From assembly GCA_947646735.1 (NCBI GenBank), contig CANTFK010000348.1, forward strand, positions 1 through 13,229: a stretch of 13,229 nt of DNA, read 5' to 3'. Source of the DNA: Peronospora farinosa. Lineage: Eukaryota > Oomycota > Peronosporomycetes > Peronosporales > Peronosporaceae. Positions 1-7,491 of the stretch are shown in pieces. A model generated the notes under the pieces. The model searched no databases and was not told the DNA's origin. It was given only the letters and a program-made list of their open reading frames with translations. Numbering within the stretch: position 1 is the stretch's first letter; each line of letters opens with the position of its first letter. Made by a program: the position numbers and the translations under genes.

Positions 1-776
1 GGCTTTGGCTCTGTGCAGGACTATTAGACGCATGACTACTTGTCATCGTCCCATTCATTACACTAGTCTTTTCGACCTAAGCAGGAATATGTGTCACCTG
101 GCTTCCTATCAGGGCACTTCCCACTACACCACTCCTTTCGAGCTTGGTATTACCTAGTGCCGATTGACATGCCTTCATCGCACCCTCGACTGTGTTGGAC
201 ACAGCATTAATCGCATAAGCCTCTCGCAAGAGCACATCCTTTCCCGTGTCTTGCGTAGAGCTAGCGACTGTGCGTGTACGCCAGTCTATCCATGTTTGGT
301 GTTTAGCCAACCAAGGCATGCCTAGGATGAGGTCATACGGACTCTCCATACCTAGCACTGCAAACTTCTCTTTACAAGAAAAGTCACTAAAGTTGAAGGC
401 GAGTTCAACTTGAACTCCCTCCGATTTAACGAGCCCCGCCGTTCGCTAAACGAACGATCGCCTCTTCTCGCTTGCCATCCTGGCAAAGCGACTCATAACT
501 CGCCGGTCTCTTTTATAGAGCCGCGAATTTCACAATGTTTTGTGATGCACCCGAATCAACGAGAAGGGTCATCACTTGGGCATAGCCTCGTACTCGAGCG
601 CTATAGACCAAAAGTGTTGAGGTTTGACCTTTCGGAACCTCAGGGACTATGATACTAATTTGTTCAATCACTCTGAGCTTAGAGGTAGCTTCAGAGTCCG
701 ACGGGCATCCCGCCCCGACTGCGCTCCCGCATTTCCCGGCCCAGATTGGGCAGGTGCTTAACCCATGCGACGTGCA
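1..776 (-). pseudogene. Element A: retropepsin-type protease and following pol linker (broken)
   Basis: This is the aspartic protease region of a Ty3/Gypsy polyprotein; in an intact element it cuts Gag-Pol into mature proteins. The active-site motif DSGAS is encoded at 543-557, preceded by an open stretch including IIVPEVPKGQ. The C-terminal conserved block YDLILGMPWLAKHQ followed by IDW lies near 280-345 and matches the ILG-PWL signature of oomycete Gypsy proteases. A TAA at 513-515 interrupts the frame soon after DSGAS. Another stop and a frame change near 425-435 separate the two halves, with the frame recovered as KSEGVQVELAFNFSDF. The pol frame differs from the gag frame upstream, which ends at 758-760. 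RT would lie beyond the left window edge. The family call is firm; loss of function is seen directly. Confidence 0.85.
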
Positions 777-1028
777 CGGTTCCTCAAACCACCCTTCGGG
801 TTAAGAAATTTATTGATGGGTGCCTTGGCCCCAGCAGCAACTTTGGCATAGCAGCAAGCCATCATATGGCCGCGCTTGCCGCACTTGTAGCCGATAACAT
901 CTGCATTGCCTAACTCAATAGGAGTGGCATTCGACCTCTCGGCCGACAGCTTATAAAAGTCTTCGCCAAGGCGCTGTTGTAAGATTGCTCTTCAACCAAG
1001 CGTAAACGGGCACTTCTACGAAGTTGCC
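758..1028 (-). pseudogene. Element A: C-terminal gag fragment with degenerate zinc knuckle
   Basis: This is the end of a Gypsy gag, the nucleocapsid part that binds element RNA. The frame ending at the TAA 758-760 carries GYKCGKRGHMMACC at about 851-892, a CX2CX4HX4C zinc knuckle in which the first cysteine reads as glycine (GGC at 890-892). Further upstream the text RLRLVEEQSYNSALAK appears in another frame, so a frameshift near 970 divides it. Only about 80 residues can be followed, against 300 to 400 for a normal gag. The N-terminal capsid part is absent: hairpin-rich non-coding DNA begins where it should continue. The fragment is therefore truncated as well as frameshifted. Confidence 0.7.
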
Positions 1029-1613
1029 TCGTGCTACTTAACGCACACCTTCAGCACAAGCGAGGAAGCGGTTAGACCGTCTTACCTTCGCGTGCGAGGG
1101 TGGTTGGGAGGTTGGTCGACTGCTTAAGCAGTCGTACCACCAGTTGCCTCTCGCTTAAGCGAAAGTGCAACGAACTTCTAAAACAAGAAGGTACCGGCGT
1201 CACGCAGAAGCTTTTAGAGCTTCTCGTGCGCGGTGCTTTTGATTTAGCAAATTCAAGACTGAGCTATATTTAATTAATTATAACTAAATATAAACTTAAC
1301 TACTGGTTGGCTATATATGTATATAGATCGGATACGCGACTCTTTAGAAGCGTATCCTGACGCATGAGCTTGAATCTATATTTAAGCTTGCTAATGACGT
1401 CCTTCTGAGACGTCGCGATGCCTAGCTTTAACTAGCGTCATCCCTTCTCATGTGAATCCATCAATGAATATCACATTCACGAGGGTGGATCACATTTGTG
1501 TATCACACCCAAGTGACAGGTCAAAAGTAATCATGGATACTTTTAGACCAAACATTTAAGTATATAACTTAATGTTTACTTGCAATTAGAATCCCTGTTA
1601 CAGTTCTAATACT
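1009..1613. repeat. Hairpin-rich, LTR-like non-coding stretch
   Basis: No coding homology was recognised. The stretch is a chain of inverted repeats: 1009-1028 (8 bp, one bulge); 1117-1134 (perfect 18-bp palindrome CGACTGCTTAAGCAGTCG); 1151-1162 (perfect 12 bp inside GTTGC/GCAAC arms); 1193-1234 (about 17 bp with single-base bulges); 1265-1292 (8 bp); 1330-1357 (8 bp); 1396-1414 (6 bp); 1483-1510 (12 bp, two bulges); 1519-1549 (11 bp, one bulge); 1550-1577 (10 bp, one bulge); 1585-1610 (7+3 bp). It follows the truncated gag of element A and resembles in style the LTR of element B. It could be a degraded LTR or an independent hairpin-rich insertion; no clear TG...CA boundary was identified. 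Confidence 0.6.
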
Positions 1614-1790
1614 TAATATCGGATCGCGATACTAAATAATTAATATCGGATCGCGGTACTAATAATTAATATCGGATCGCGATATTAATAATTAATATCG
1701 GATCGCGATACTAAATAATTAATATCGGATCGCGGTACTAATAATTAATATCGGATCGCGATACTAATAATTAGCATCGGATCGCGGTCC
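1614..1790. repeat. 26/27-bp tandem array with 79-bp higher-order period
   Basis: Six full units and a partial seventh follow each other directly: 1614-1640, 1641-1666, 1667-1692, 1693-1719, 1720-1745, 1746-1771 and 1772-1790. Unit lengths run 27-26-26-27-26-26. Units 1-3 and 4-6 form two 79-bp blocks that differ at one base (T or C in unit 3 versus unit 6), so the last expansion duplicated a trimer. Each unit holds the core TATCGGATCGCGATA or its GCGGTA variant, itself a 5-bp hairpin with a 5-base loop. Units abut without spacers, so this is a satellite-type array and not CRISPR. Confidence 0.95.
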
Positions 1791-2180
1791 GCCGGACTAC
1801 GACTTGTCCTTTTCACCGTTCCTCGGATCATGTAAAATGGTCCATCTATATGACATGTCATGTCCACCATTCCAGTCCTCCATAGCGACGTGATCCACAC
1901 CAGACCGTCTTCCATATACTTGGATGTACCCATCCTCCTTCTTAGCGATCGCGTTCACGCGGATCGCCATCGGAAATACTGGAGATCGCAATAGCGTAGT
2001 TTCTAGGCTATACTTGACCCCACATAGAACTGCAAACTACACCATCCACTATTTTCCATCCCATTTGACGTCATCTCGAAACCTTTCTAAGAGATCGCGA
2101 CTCATCAATATTGGCCATTTCGGACTTAACCGAAAATATGTGATCACACTTTGCGAAATTCACTCCTTCACTTCGCCCCA
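1791..2180. other. No recognisable gene; further palindromes
   Basis: Short open frames run on both strands, the longest encoding 94 residues on the plus strand (1924-2208) and 64 on the minus strand (1797-1991), but none matches a family I know. Structure consists of two perfect 10-bp palindromes (TGACATGTCA at 1851-1860 and TGTGATCACA at 2140-2149), a 9-bp stem with one bulge at 1945-1967, and a 6-bp stem at 2119-2136. The stretch ends where the dispersed repeat begins at 2181. Confidence 0.5.
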
Positions 2181-2657
2181 AGAGCTCCAGGAAATATTTG
2201 GCCTGTGAGCTCGCTTAACTAGCAAAACACCCCATACCCACTATCTGAAGCGGTCTCACTCACCTCAAGGTCCGGGAGCAAAGGAAAGGTCAGGTGGTTA
2301 ATAAGCCTGAGCCTACTAAGTAAAAGGACAGGAACAAGCTCCCTGACGAATTTGTCTGTAAGTATTCTCTAAGAATTAGTCTCTGAGATCACTCTCGACA
2401 AGGTCGATCGAGTGGACACCTACCATCCCACCGAGTGAAGCATACTCACTCGAGGCCCCCAAGGTCTACCTCCCTCAAGGCAGACGTCTACATCCTCACC
2501 AAGTCTTTCGAAGAGTGCAACCCGCCAGCCGACGCGTACACAAGGTGAGAAGAAGGTCCATACGCGGCATCGGAGTAACCCCTTCGACAGTCGTCAGTCC
2601 GGAACAGTGAGTGGTTTGGGGTCTCATCATACAATTTTGCGAGCCCACTCCACCACA
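2181..2657 (+). repeat. Truncated second copy of the insert family found in element C
   Basis: This block aligns almost continuously with 11274-11739, starting at AGAGCTCCAGGA and ending at CCACTCCACCACA. Long runs are identical, for example the stretch with GACGAATTTGTCTGTAAGTA and the one from AAGGCAGACG to GTACACAAGG. A few substitutions and small indels separate the copies, including about 9 extra bases near 2386-2395. The first 605 bp of the full copy (10669-11273) are absent here. The TG...CA-type right terminus is retained. Open frames inside are short and are not supported as genes. It is either a truncated solo LTR or a truncated non-autonomous element. Confidence 0.9.
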
Positions 2658-3037
2658 GACGTTCTTGAGCAATGTCGATAATGGCTTAATTAGTTCAGTA
2701 TAGCGACCATCTAACTAGGACGTGAAAGACGTTCCTTCACGTCGGCTCGCGTTCCAGCGCCTGATGAAGGAACACCAAGATCTTTGCAACGCATCGTCGG
2801 TATATGCGTTGTTTGTCGCTTTTCCTCTCACTGTACGGTATCGCGTGAAAAGGTCTTTCAAGACCTCCAGTGGCTTGAGTTCGACAGGAACATCAAGACC
2901 ATACAAGCGCAACGGTTATTAGTCCCCATCCATGACCTGCGGCGCCTGCTCTCTACTCATATCGTCGCCTGGTGTCCCCACTTCTATTCGTCAGAGTTGT
3001 TAATTCGTGGACGGCCAGGGTTCATGCTGCTCAGTAA
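2658..3037. other. Unassigned stretch between repeat copy and element B
   Basis: A 65-residue minus-strand frame at 2715-2912 (beginning MRLYGLDVPVELKPLEVLKD) and overlapping plus-strand frames are present, but none shows a motif I recognise. Element B should continue here with RNase H, yet no TDAS, NEAEY or integrase zinc-finger text was seen. A perfect 8-bp stem lies at 2719-2743. It may be a rearranged remnant or older flanking DNA. Confidence 0.4.
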
Positions 3038-3935
3038 GACAATATACTTCGTATACTTATGCAAGAAATTTGACAGATCAGGTCATTGACGTAATTTAGT
3101 CTGATTCCTGGGCTTTGGCCAGGAACGTATCGATGAGATCTTTTCAAAATCATCGCGAACACCATTTTTGCTGACGTAGCATCCGGGAACTGGAATTTCG
3201 GAGCGCAGAAGACGCATTTCTTCAAATTTGCATACAATTTATTCTCGCGCATAACTTGAAGTACCTGCTTCAAGTATCGAAGGTGTACCTCCGTAGCGCT
3301 GAGCATTTGCTCAGCGCGGCTGTGAACAAAAATATCGTCAAAGTAGCTTGGTGCAAAGTCGCGAAGTAGACGCGATACTTATGTCACCATCCGATTAAAC
3401 GTAGCTGGAGTGCTCTTAAGACCTTGTAGCATGACTAGCCACTCCCAAAGCATCCCGCTTGGGGTGCTTACCACAGTGAACGGAATGTCACTGTCCCTCA
3501 TGAGGATCTGATAGAAACCGTCTGTTAGATCTATGGCGCTGTAGATATCGCTCCCGGACATGGTATTCAATACCATGTTTTTTCGAGGGATAGGCGTTTG
3601 GGCCGGGATCGTGGTGTTTGATTCGAGATCGTGGCGTCATTCAGCTTGTTGAAGGCGTGCACAGTGCGTCAACCGCCGGTGGCTTTCTTCACACAGAAAA
3701 TTGGGCTCGAATGTGGCGAGATACTCTCGCAGACATGGCCAGCCTTGCGGCGCCCCTCGAAAAATTCATCAATATAGATGACTTGATCACGCGTTAACGG
3801 CCACTGCCGTGTCACGCAATATTTCGATCCTGGCACGAGATAGATCTCGTGCCGTACACCACGATCCGCCGGACCCTCAGCTGGAATTTTCTTCGAGAAA
3901 ATATCGGCCTACTCACGGGCGATATTGTATACAGG
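3038..3935 (-). pseudogene. Element B: reverse transcriptase domain (broken)
   Basis: This is the RNA-dependent DNA polymerase of a Gypsy element. In order, the minus strand encodes the N-terminal AREYADIFSKKIPAEGP block, then PIFCVKKATGG (fingers), IYSAIDLTDGFYQ with the first catalytic Asp near 3530, TPSGMLWEWLVM then LKSTPATFNRM (motif B region), and SYFDDIFVHSRAEQ with YFDD at 3334-3345. The thumb text VLQVMRENKLYANLKKC and GCYVSKNGV follows. A TGA at 3669-3671 replaces the Trp expected after ATGG, and a TGA at 3083-3085 replaces the Trp of the usual LRQW block. Frames also shift near 3580-3640 and 3180-3230. Both catalytic motifs are intact, but the chain cannot be made in one piece. Confidence 0.9.
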
Positions 3936-4456
3936 GTTGCCTGAAGCTCGAAGATCATCCCAAGACTGTGCCGTGAAGAGTTCTTCGCGCGCTGATTTAG
4001 GCTCGGCGCTCTTCGGGCGAGCCTCCAGAACCTCTTCTCTGGCTGCTTCGGTGGCTAAAAAGATGCACACTTGCTCGATGTCGCCGGCCTTGAGGTCATA
4101 TAGGAATTCTTTTCATGCAGGGTCTGACAGAGATGTGATCTCTGCAGCAGTGAACGGTAGGTTCGCTACCTCAATGAAGCGGTAACGATGTGGAGATACC
4201 TCCACATATTCAAGCGCGCATACGAATTCCGTCACAACGGAATCATTTGCATTAACTTTTTGACGTGCATTTCGTCGTCTCGGTGATCGGCGTGCTCCTT
4301 TCTTGCGTTTTCTCTTGCGTCTCGAGCCCCTGCTCGAGACTGGCACGTAGCTATCACAAGAGGATGATGTACCCCCCCCCTAGACGTGGGAGCTCTGTCT
4401 CTACCACGTCGGTCTCATGCGGATCCATAGTCCGCCCATTCTCGTTGATTAGAGGC
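3936..4456 (-). pseudogene. Element B: basic linker between protease spacer and RT
   Basis: This pol segment has no enzymatic motif. A strongly basic run, SRRKRKRKKGARRSPRRR, is encoded at about 4270-4330 and is followed by KVNANDSVVTEFVCALEYVE, FIEVANLPFTAAEITSL and AREEVLEARPKSAEPKSARE leading into the RT. The same kind of text precedes RT in related oomycete elements, so it belongs to the polyprotein. The basic run could act in nuclear import or nucleic-acid binding; that is inference. A stop falls near 4112 after ITSLSDPA. Several perfect stems lie in the DNA: 4128-4144, 4156-4170, 4188-4207, 4226-4243 and 4319-4340. Confidence 0.7.
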
Positions 4457-4687
4457 GGAAGTTCGTCTTCGACCGCCTCACTTGTTTGCGGAAGCCACTA
4501 CTCGACCGCCTCGATATTGATCGGGAGCCTCTGCTCGTTCGATGTGCTTGTCTGAGGGAGCCCCTTCTCGACCGCCTCGTTGAGAATCGGGAACCCCTGT
4601 CCGACCGATGTCTGTGTGCGCTGGAACTGCTGTTCGGCCGATGTCTGAGTATGCGAAATCCCCTGTATGACCGCCCCCTTTTGTGTA
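4457..4687 (-). repeat. Seven 33-bp tandem repeats encoding an 11-residue spacer repeat
   Basis: Units are 4457-4489, 4490-4522, 4523-4555, 4556-4588, 4589-4621, 4622-4654 and 4655-4687. On the minus strand they read in one frame as AVIQGISHTQT, SAEQQFQRTQT, SVGQGFPILNE, AVEKGLPQTST, SNEQRLPINIE, AVE-stop-WLPQTSE and AVEDELPPLIN. The pattern is small residue-V/A-E-(Q/K)-G/R-L/F-P followed by polar residues. The only lesion is a TAG near 4508-4510 where other units have Gln, Lys or Glu. The unit length is a multiple of three, so expansion keeps the frame. The array sits between protease and RT and probably encodes a flexible polar spacer. Confidence 0.9.
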
Positions 4688-5230
4688 TCCAACGGTGTAA
4701 CATAACATACCGCGCACAGAGGTCCATCTCTCTCTTTGTGGTAATACTAGTCGTGGCGAGTTCGTTCACGACCCTGACGTGAGGCCAATCGGATGAAGCG
4801 ACCAATAAATGAGTAAACACTTCACTGACGTCATAACCGCTTCGTCGTTTGACGGACTGAGATAGCCAATCTATCTTCGGCTGATACCGTGACAGCCACG
4901 GTATCCCAAGTATGCAATCAAATGCATAGTTCATCTCGTACACCAAAAATGTTCTCGTCGTTGCTCGTCGTTGCTCTGGAAACCGTCGAAAGTGTACGGT
5001 AAAACCACTGTTTTACGCGAGACACGTTTTGGTCGTCCATCAGCAAGTTTGACGACAATGTCACCTGGACCTTCTCGAAACGTGACAGTCGACGGGAGAA
5101 GGGACAAACAGGATGCACGATAGAAGTTGTTGGAAGCGCCAGAATCCAACAACGCTCGAAGTGGTCGCTTCACTCCAGCGACGATGAGACTGGTAATAAT
5201 CAGTCTCTAATCGTCGCGCATGGTGGTGGC
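4688..5230 (-). pseudogene. Element B: retropepsin-type protease (broken)
   Basis: This is the aspartic protease of the Gag-Pol polyprotein. KRPLRALLDSGASNNF carries the DSGAS active site at 5132-5146. It is followed by SLLPSTVTFREGP, VVKLADGRPKRVSRKTVVLPY and, in another frame, NYAFDCILGIPWLSRYQPKIDW near 4880-4940, the usual C-terminal hydrophobic block. A frameshift near 4930-4990 separates the halves; the flanking sequence includes a short direct repeat of CGTTGCTCGTCGTTGCTC type that could have caused it by slippage. Upstream of DSGAS a stop near 5208 lies inside a 15-bp inverted repeat (5178-5217). Function is lost in this copy. Confidence 0.85.
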
Positions 5231-6343
5231 ATTGAAGTGGGTATGAATCACTTTGGGGCTAGGAGCCCGAGCTGCCACCTGAGTACTCGGGGCTCCATTT
5301 ATGCCAGTAGGGCGCCCCGCGCCTACTGGAACCGCTCGTTTTTTGGCGGGACCACCGACGACACAGCGTCTCCTCGTGGGACAGCTGTGTTCATCGTCAC
5401 CGGCGCAGGTGCACGACAGACAGCCGCACGATGGCCTGTTTTACAACAGCGAAAACACTTCATCGTGTTAGGATTGCGAATGTCGCGGCCTAATGATTTG
5501 CCGCGACCACGAGAGGACTCAATTCCATCAATTTCCATTGGCTCTGGGCCAGACATCCGGGAATGTTGTGACGCTGCGTGCAGGTACGACGACGCGACAG
5601 TGTAATCCTCACGAAGCGCGAGGGGAAATGCCTCCTCGAGGGACTTTGGCTCAGCACGTGTGAGGAAGTAACGCGTCATGCCCTCTTGCATACCCAAAAT
5701 AAAGACATGGGCTTGTGAAGCCATGTCAATTGGCTGCGTGGTAATGCACGAAGCAAGATGACGTGTCTTCTACACGTAGTCACGCATTGACAGCTTGCCC
5801 TGTCGGAGCGAAAAAAAATCTGCACGCAAGCGAGATTCATCTTGAGGAGGCTCGAAAGCCAGTCGTAAGTCACGTTGGATATCGTCCAGCGTGGAGAACG
5901 CCGACTGATCTACGACGAGCTTTCCGAGAGCCCATTCCTTGGCTTTGCCAACAAGACGAGACAACAGGAAATTGAACTTGGCCGTCGGAGCGTCAATTTA
6001 TCTTGACGCTTTTGCAATATCCACCTCGCGAAACCAGCGATTAAGGGGGAGACGATCCGGAACATCACCAGAGTACGTTGACGTCTCCACCCTGATAGCG
6101 TCATGGTGCGAAGTGAGCGAGGGAGTCAATACTCGCTGATTCGCTTCGGCGAGCTCGCGCACCATAAAGTCTTGGATGGCGGCACGTTGATCATCGGACG
6201 TCGCTGTGCTCAGCAGCTACGTCACAATAATTTCACCAGACACCGCCGCGAGGCGATGTAGTGCTTGCCACTTCACCGAGGTATGGTGTGGAAAAGTCAG
6301 AATGCTCCAGCGAGACCGCTGGACCCACCGATGGCTCGTCCAT
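5231..6343 (-). pseudogene. Element B: gag with CCHC zinc knuckle (broken)
   Basis: This is the capsid/nucleocapsid precursor. The start at 6343-6341 gives MDEPSVGPAVSLEHSDFSTP and is the first ATG after the LTR. The Retrotrans_gag core follows: [73 protein letters not shown], then HVFILGMQEGMTRYFL and LEEAFPLALREDYTVASSY. The zinc knuckle CFRCCKTGHRAAVC (CX2CX4HX4C, all ligands present) is at 5416-5457. About 370 codons is normal for this family. Lesions include a frame change and stop near 6200-6235, a stop near 5999 in the loop of an 8-bp stem, and a stop after DYV near 5770. It lies directly upstream of the protease in the usual order. Confidence 0.88.
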
Positions 6344-6390
6344 GCTTATTTCAGTTCTGGTCATTAGAAGGACTACAATTTTCTACCAGG
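6344..6390 (-). promoter_or_regulatory. Element B leader with possible primer-binding site
   Basis: Immediately downstream (minus strand) of the LTR end ...CCCGTTACA come two bases and then TGGTAGAAAATTG. A TGG one to three bases after an LTR is the expected position of a primer-binding site, because tRNAs end in CCA. Only TGGTA agrees with the common initiator-Met type, so the tRNA cannot be named. The gag ATG follows at 6343. Confidence 0.35.
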
Positions 6391-6715
6391 TGTAACGGGC
6401 TAAAAAAAGGTTACACTGAAAGGGCGTTAAGGAAGCGCTCTTAATTAGCTCGTAAATATAACTCTGTTTTATTTTGTTTTAGTTTTAATTCGCAGTAAGT
6501 GCGAATACGTTCCCTAGCTCATGGGAACCACTCAATATGGAAGTCAATTTCTTATTGGCTAATTATTGGGTCTGGCACCCCAATAATAAACCAATAATAA
6601 AATGACGCGCAGTATCCGCTAATCGGATACTGCCCTATGCCTACTTATGCAATTATGTATTATCCCTATGGATAGTTGACCTGAGTTGTCAGATGTAAAA
6701 GGTTGCCCCATTACA
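6391..6715 (-). repeat. Element B 5' LTR (325 bp) made largely of hairpins
   Basis: On the minus strand it runs from TGTAATGGGGC (6715) to GCCCGTTACA (6391), giving TG...CA ends with about 10-bp imperfect inverted termini. It is followed by a leader and gag in the right order. Stems inside: 6390-6416 (7 bp), 6420-6442 (7 bp, one mismatch), 6488-6506 (7 bp, perfect), 6509-6528 (6 bp), 6551-6598 (9 perfect plus about 8 more pairs), 6609-6633 (10 bp, perfect, loop CTAAT). Together these occupy more than half the LTR. No partner LTR is in the window, so the ends are inferred from TG/CA and context. Confidence 0.7.
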
Positions 6716-6738
6716 CTTGACAACTCAGGCCAACTATC
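6671..6738. repeat. 20-bp inverted repeat straddling the LTR edge
   Basis: Arms 6671-6690 and 6719-6738 are reverse complements with one mismatch. The inner TGTAA/TTACA pairs (6694-6698 and 6711-6715) extend the stem to about 26 pairs around a 12-base loop. One arm is inside the inferred LTR and the other outside, so the flank mirrors the LTR start. This fits a second LTR start in the opposite orientation, or a template-switch product. Confidence 0.85.
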
Positions 6739-7491
6739 TTGAGGTTCAACTTGCGTAGCTTGAGCCGTCTAACACCTGCTGACGTCGGGGGGGGCAAAGG
6801 GTATCCCGCCCGGAAAGGTGAGGCGACGGAAAAGCTTGGAAGGGGCGCTTAAAGCTGCCACGTGTAATGCAAATTCGAGTGTGTTTGATTATCTTATCCT
6901 CTGTATGCTTTTTGTTGCCAAACCCTAACCCTTCGCTCTGGATGGTACCACGTGTCAACTTGTGGACGAACAACTGGCTCTTTTTGGACACTGGACTTGT
7001 ATCGGCTCTGCACCGTAGAGAAGCCTTGTATCTTCTATAACCTTGGGTCCTGGTCACCTGGGATACCGGGTCACCTTGGGTCATCCTGTTCCGGTCACCT
7101 TAAGTCACCCTGGTCACCTGGGGTGCTGGGCTCACCTTGGGTCCCGATCCACCTTAAGTTATCCTAGTAACCTGGGGTGCCGGGTCCACCTTGGGTCATC
7201 CTGGTCCACCTTGGGGCCTGGTCCACCTTGGGCCGTGGTCCACCTTGGATCATGGTTCCCATAAAGTCCTGGTCCACCTTGGGAACCTGGACCACCCTCG
7301 AGGCACTGGACCTCGGGCTCTTAAACTTGTGCCGGATCTGCATTGTAGGAATACCTTGAACTGTCTATGACTTCAGTACCCTGGACTTTCGGTTTTCCTG
7401 TCCCTGGTGACTGGTAACTCTGTCCCCGGTAACTGGTACCCCTGTCCCTGAGCCCTGTCCCGGTAGATGGTAATTGGTCCCTCAAGACCTG
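6739..7491. other. Gene-free junction of GC-rich duplicated DNA
   Basis: No protein homology was seen on either strand; the open frames are low-complexity Pro/Gly/His/Leu translations of a minisatellite. A 44-bp segment at 6995-7038 recurs at 7325-7368 with about 70 percent identity by eye, both starting ACTTGT and ending TCTAT, with the minisatellite between them. From 7400 to 7480 there are degenerate GTCCC/GGTAACTGGTA repeats. Element C coding text starts abruptly at about 7492, so this DNA takes the place of its gag, protease and 5' LTR. Confidence 0.65.
7041..7300. repeat. Degenerate GGTCCACCTTGGG minisatellite
   Basis: The repeating core is GGTCCACCTTGGG with CCTG spacers, about 17-20 bp per unit, in variants such as GGTCACCTTGGG and GATCCACCTTAAG. 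Larger blocks are visible: 7057-7116 (60 bp), 7117-7170 (54 bp) and a third from 7171 all begin CCTGGG and share the same internal order. This implies expansion at two scales followed by divergence. Confidence 0.85.

Larger units (their letters stand above)
3038..6715 (-). mobile_element. Element B: 3'-truncated Ty3/Gypsy retrotransposon (LTR-gag-PR-RT)
   Basis: Read on the minus strand the order is LTR (6391-6715), short leader, gag, protease, spacer with 11-residue repeats, basic linker and reverse transcriptase. The homologous text stops just past the RT thumb with LSNFLHKYTKYIV. RNase H, integrase and the 3' LTR are missing. Several in-frame stops and frame changes make the copy non-autonomous. 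The protein text closely resembles Gypsy families I know from Phytophthora genomes; this is recognition by eye, not a search result. Confidence 0.85.

Noticed and set aside
1614..1790. CRISPR-like regular repeats
   Set aside because: Units abut directly with no unique spacers and the context is eukaryotic retroelement DNA.
1797..2208. Overlapping frames on both strands as a possible small gene
   Set aside because: No recognisable motif, stops close by in the neighbouring text, and the DNA lies between repeats.
3041..3060. loxP-like ATACTTCGTATA text
   Set aside because: Only partial resemblance, no second arm, and it lies in RT-thumb coding sequence.
5237..5605. 122-residue plus-strand open frame
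   Set aside because: It is the antisense shadow of the gag zinc-knuckle region of element B.
6919..6932. Telomere-like AAACCCTAACCC
   Set aside because: Less than two units; too short to indicate an internal telomeric tract.
7043..7264. Open frames rich in Pro, Gly, His and Leu
   Set aside because: They are translations of the GGTCCACCTTGGG minisatellite in several frames, with no domain or start context.
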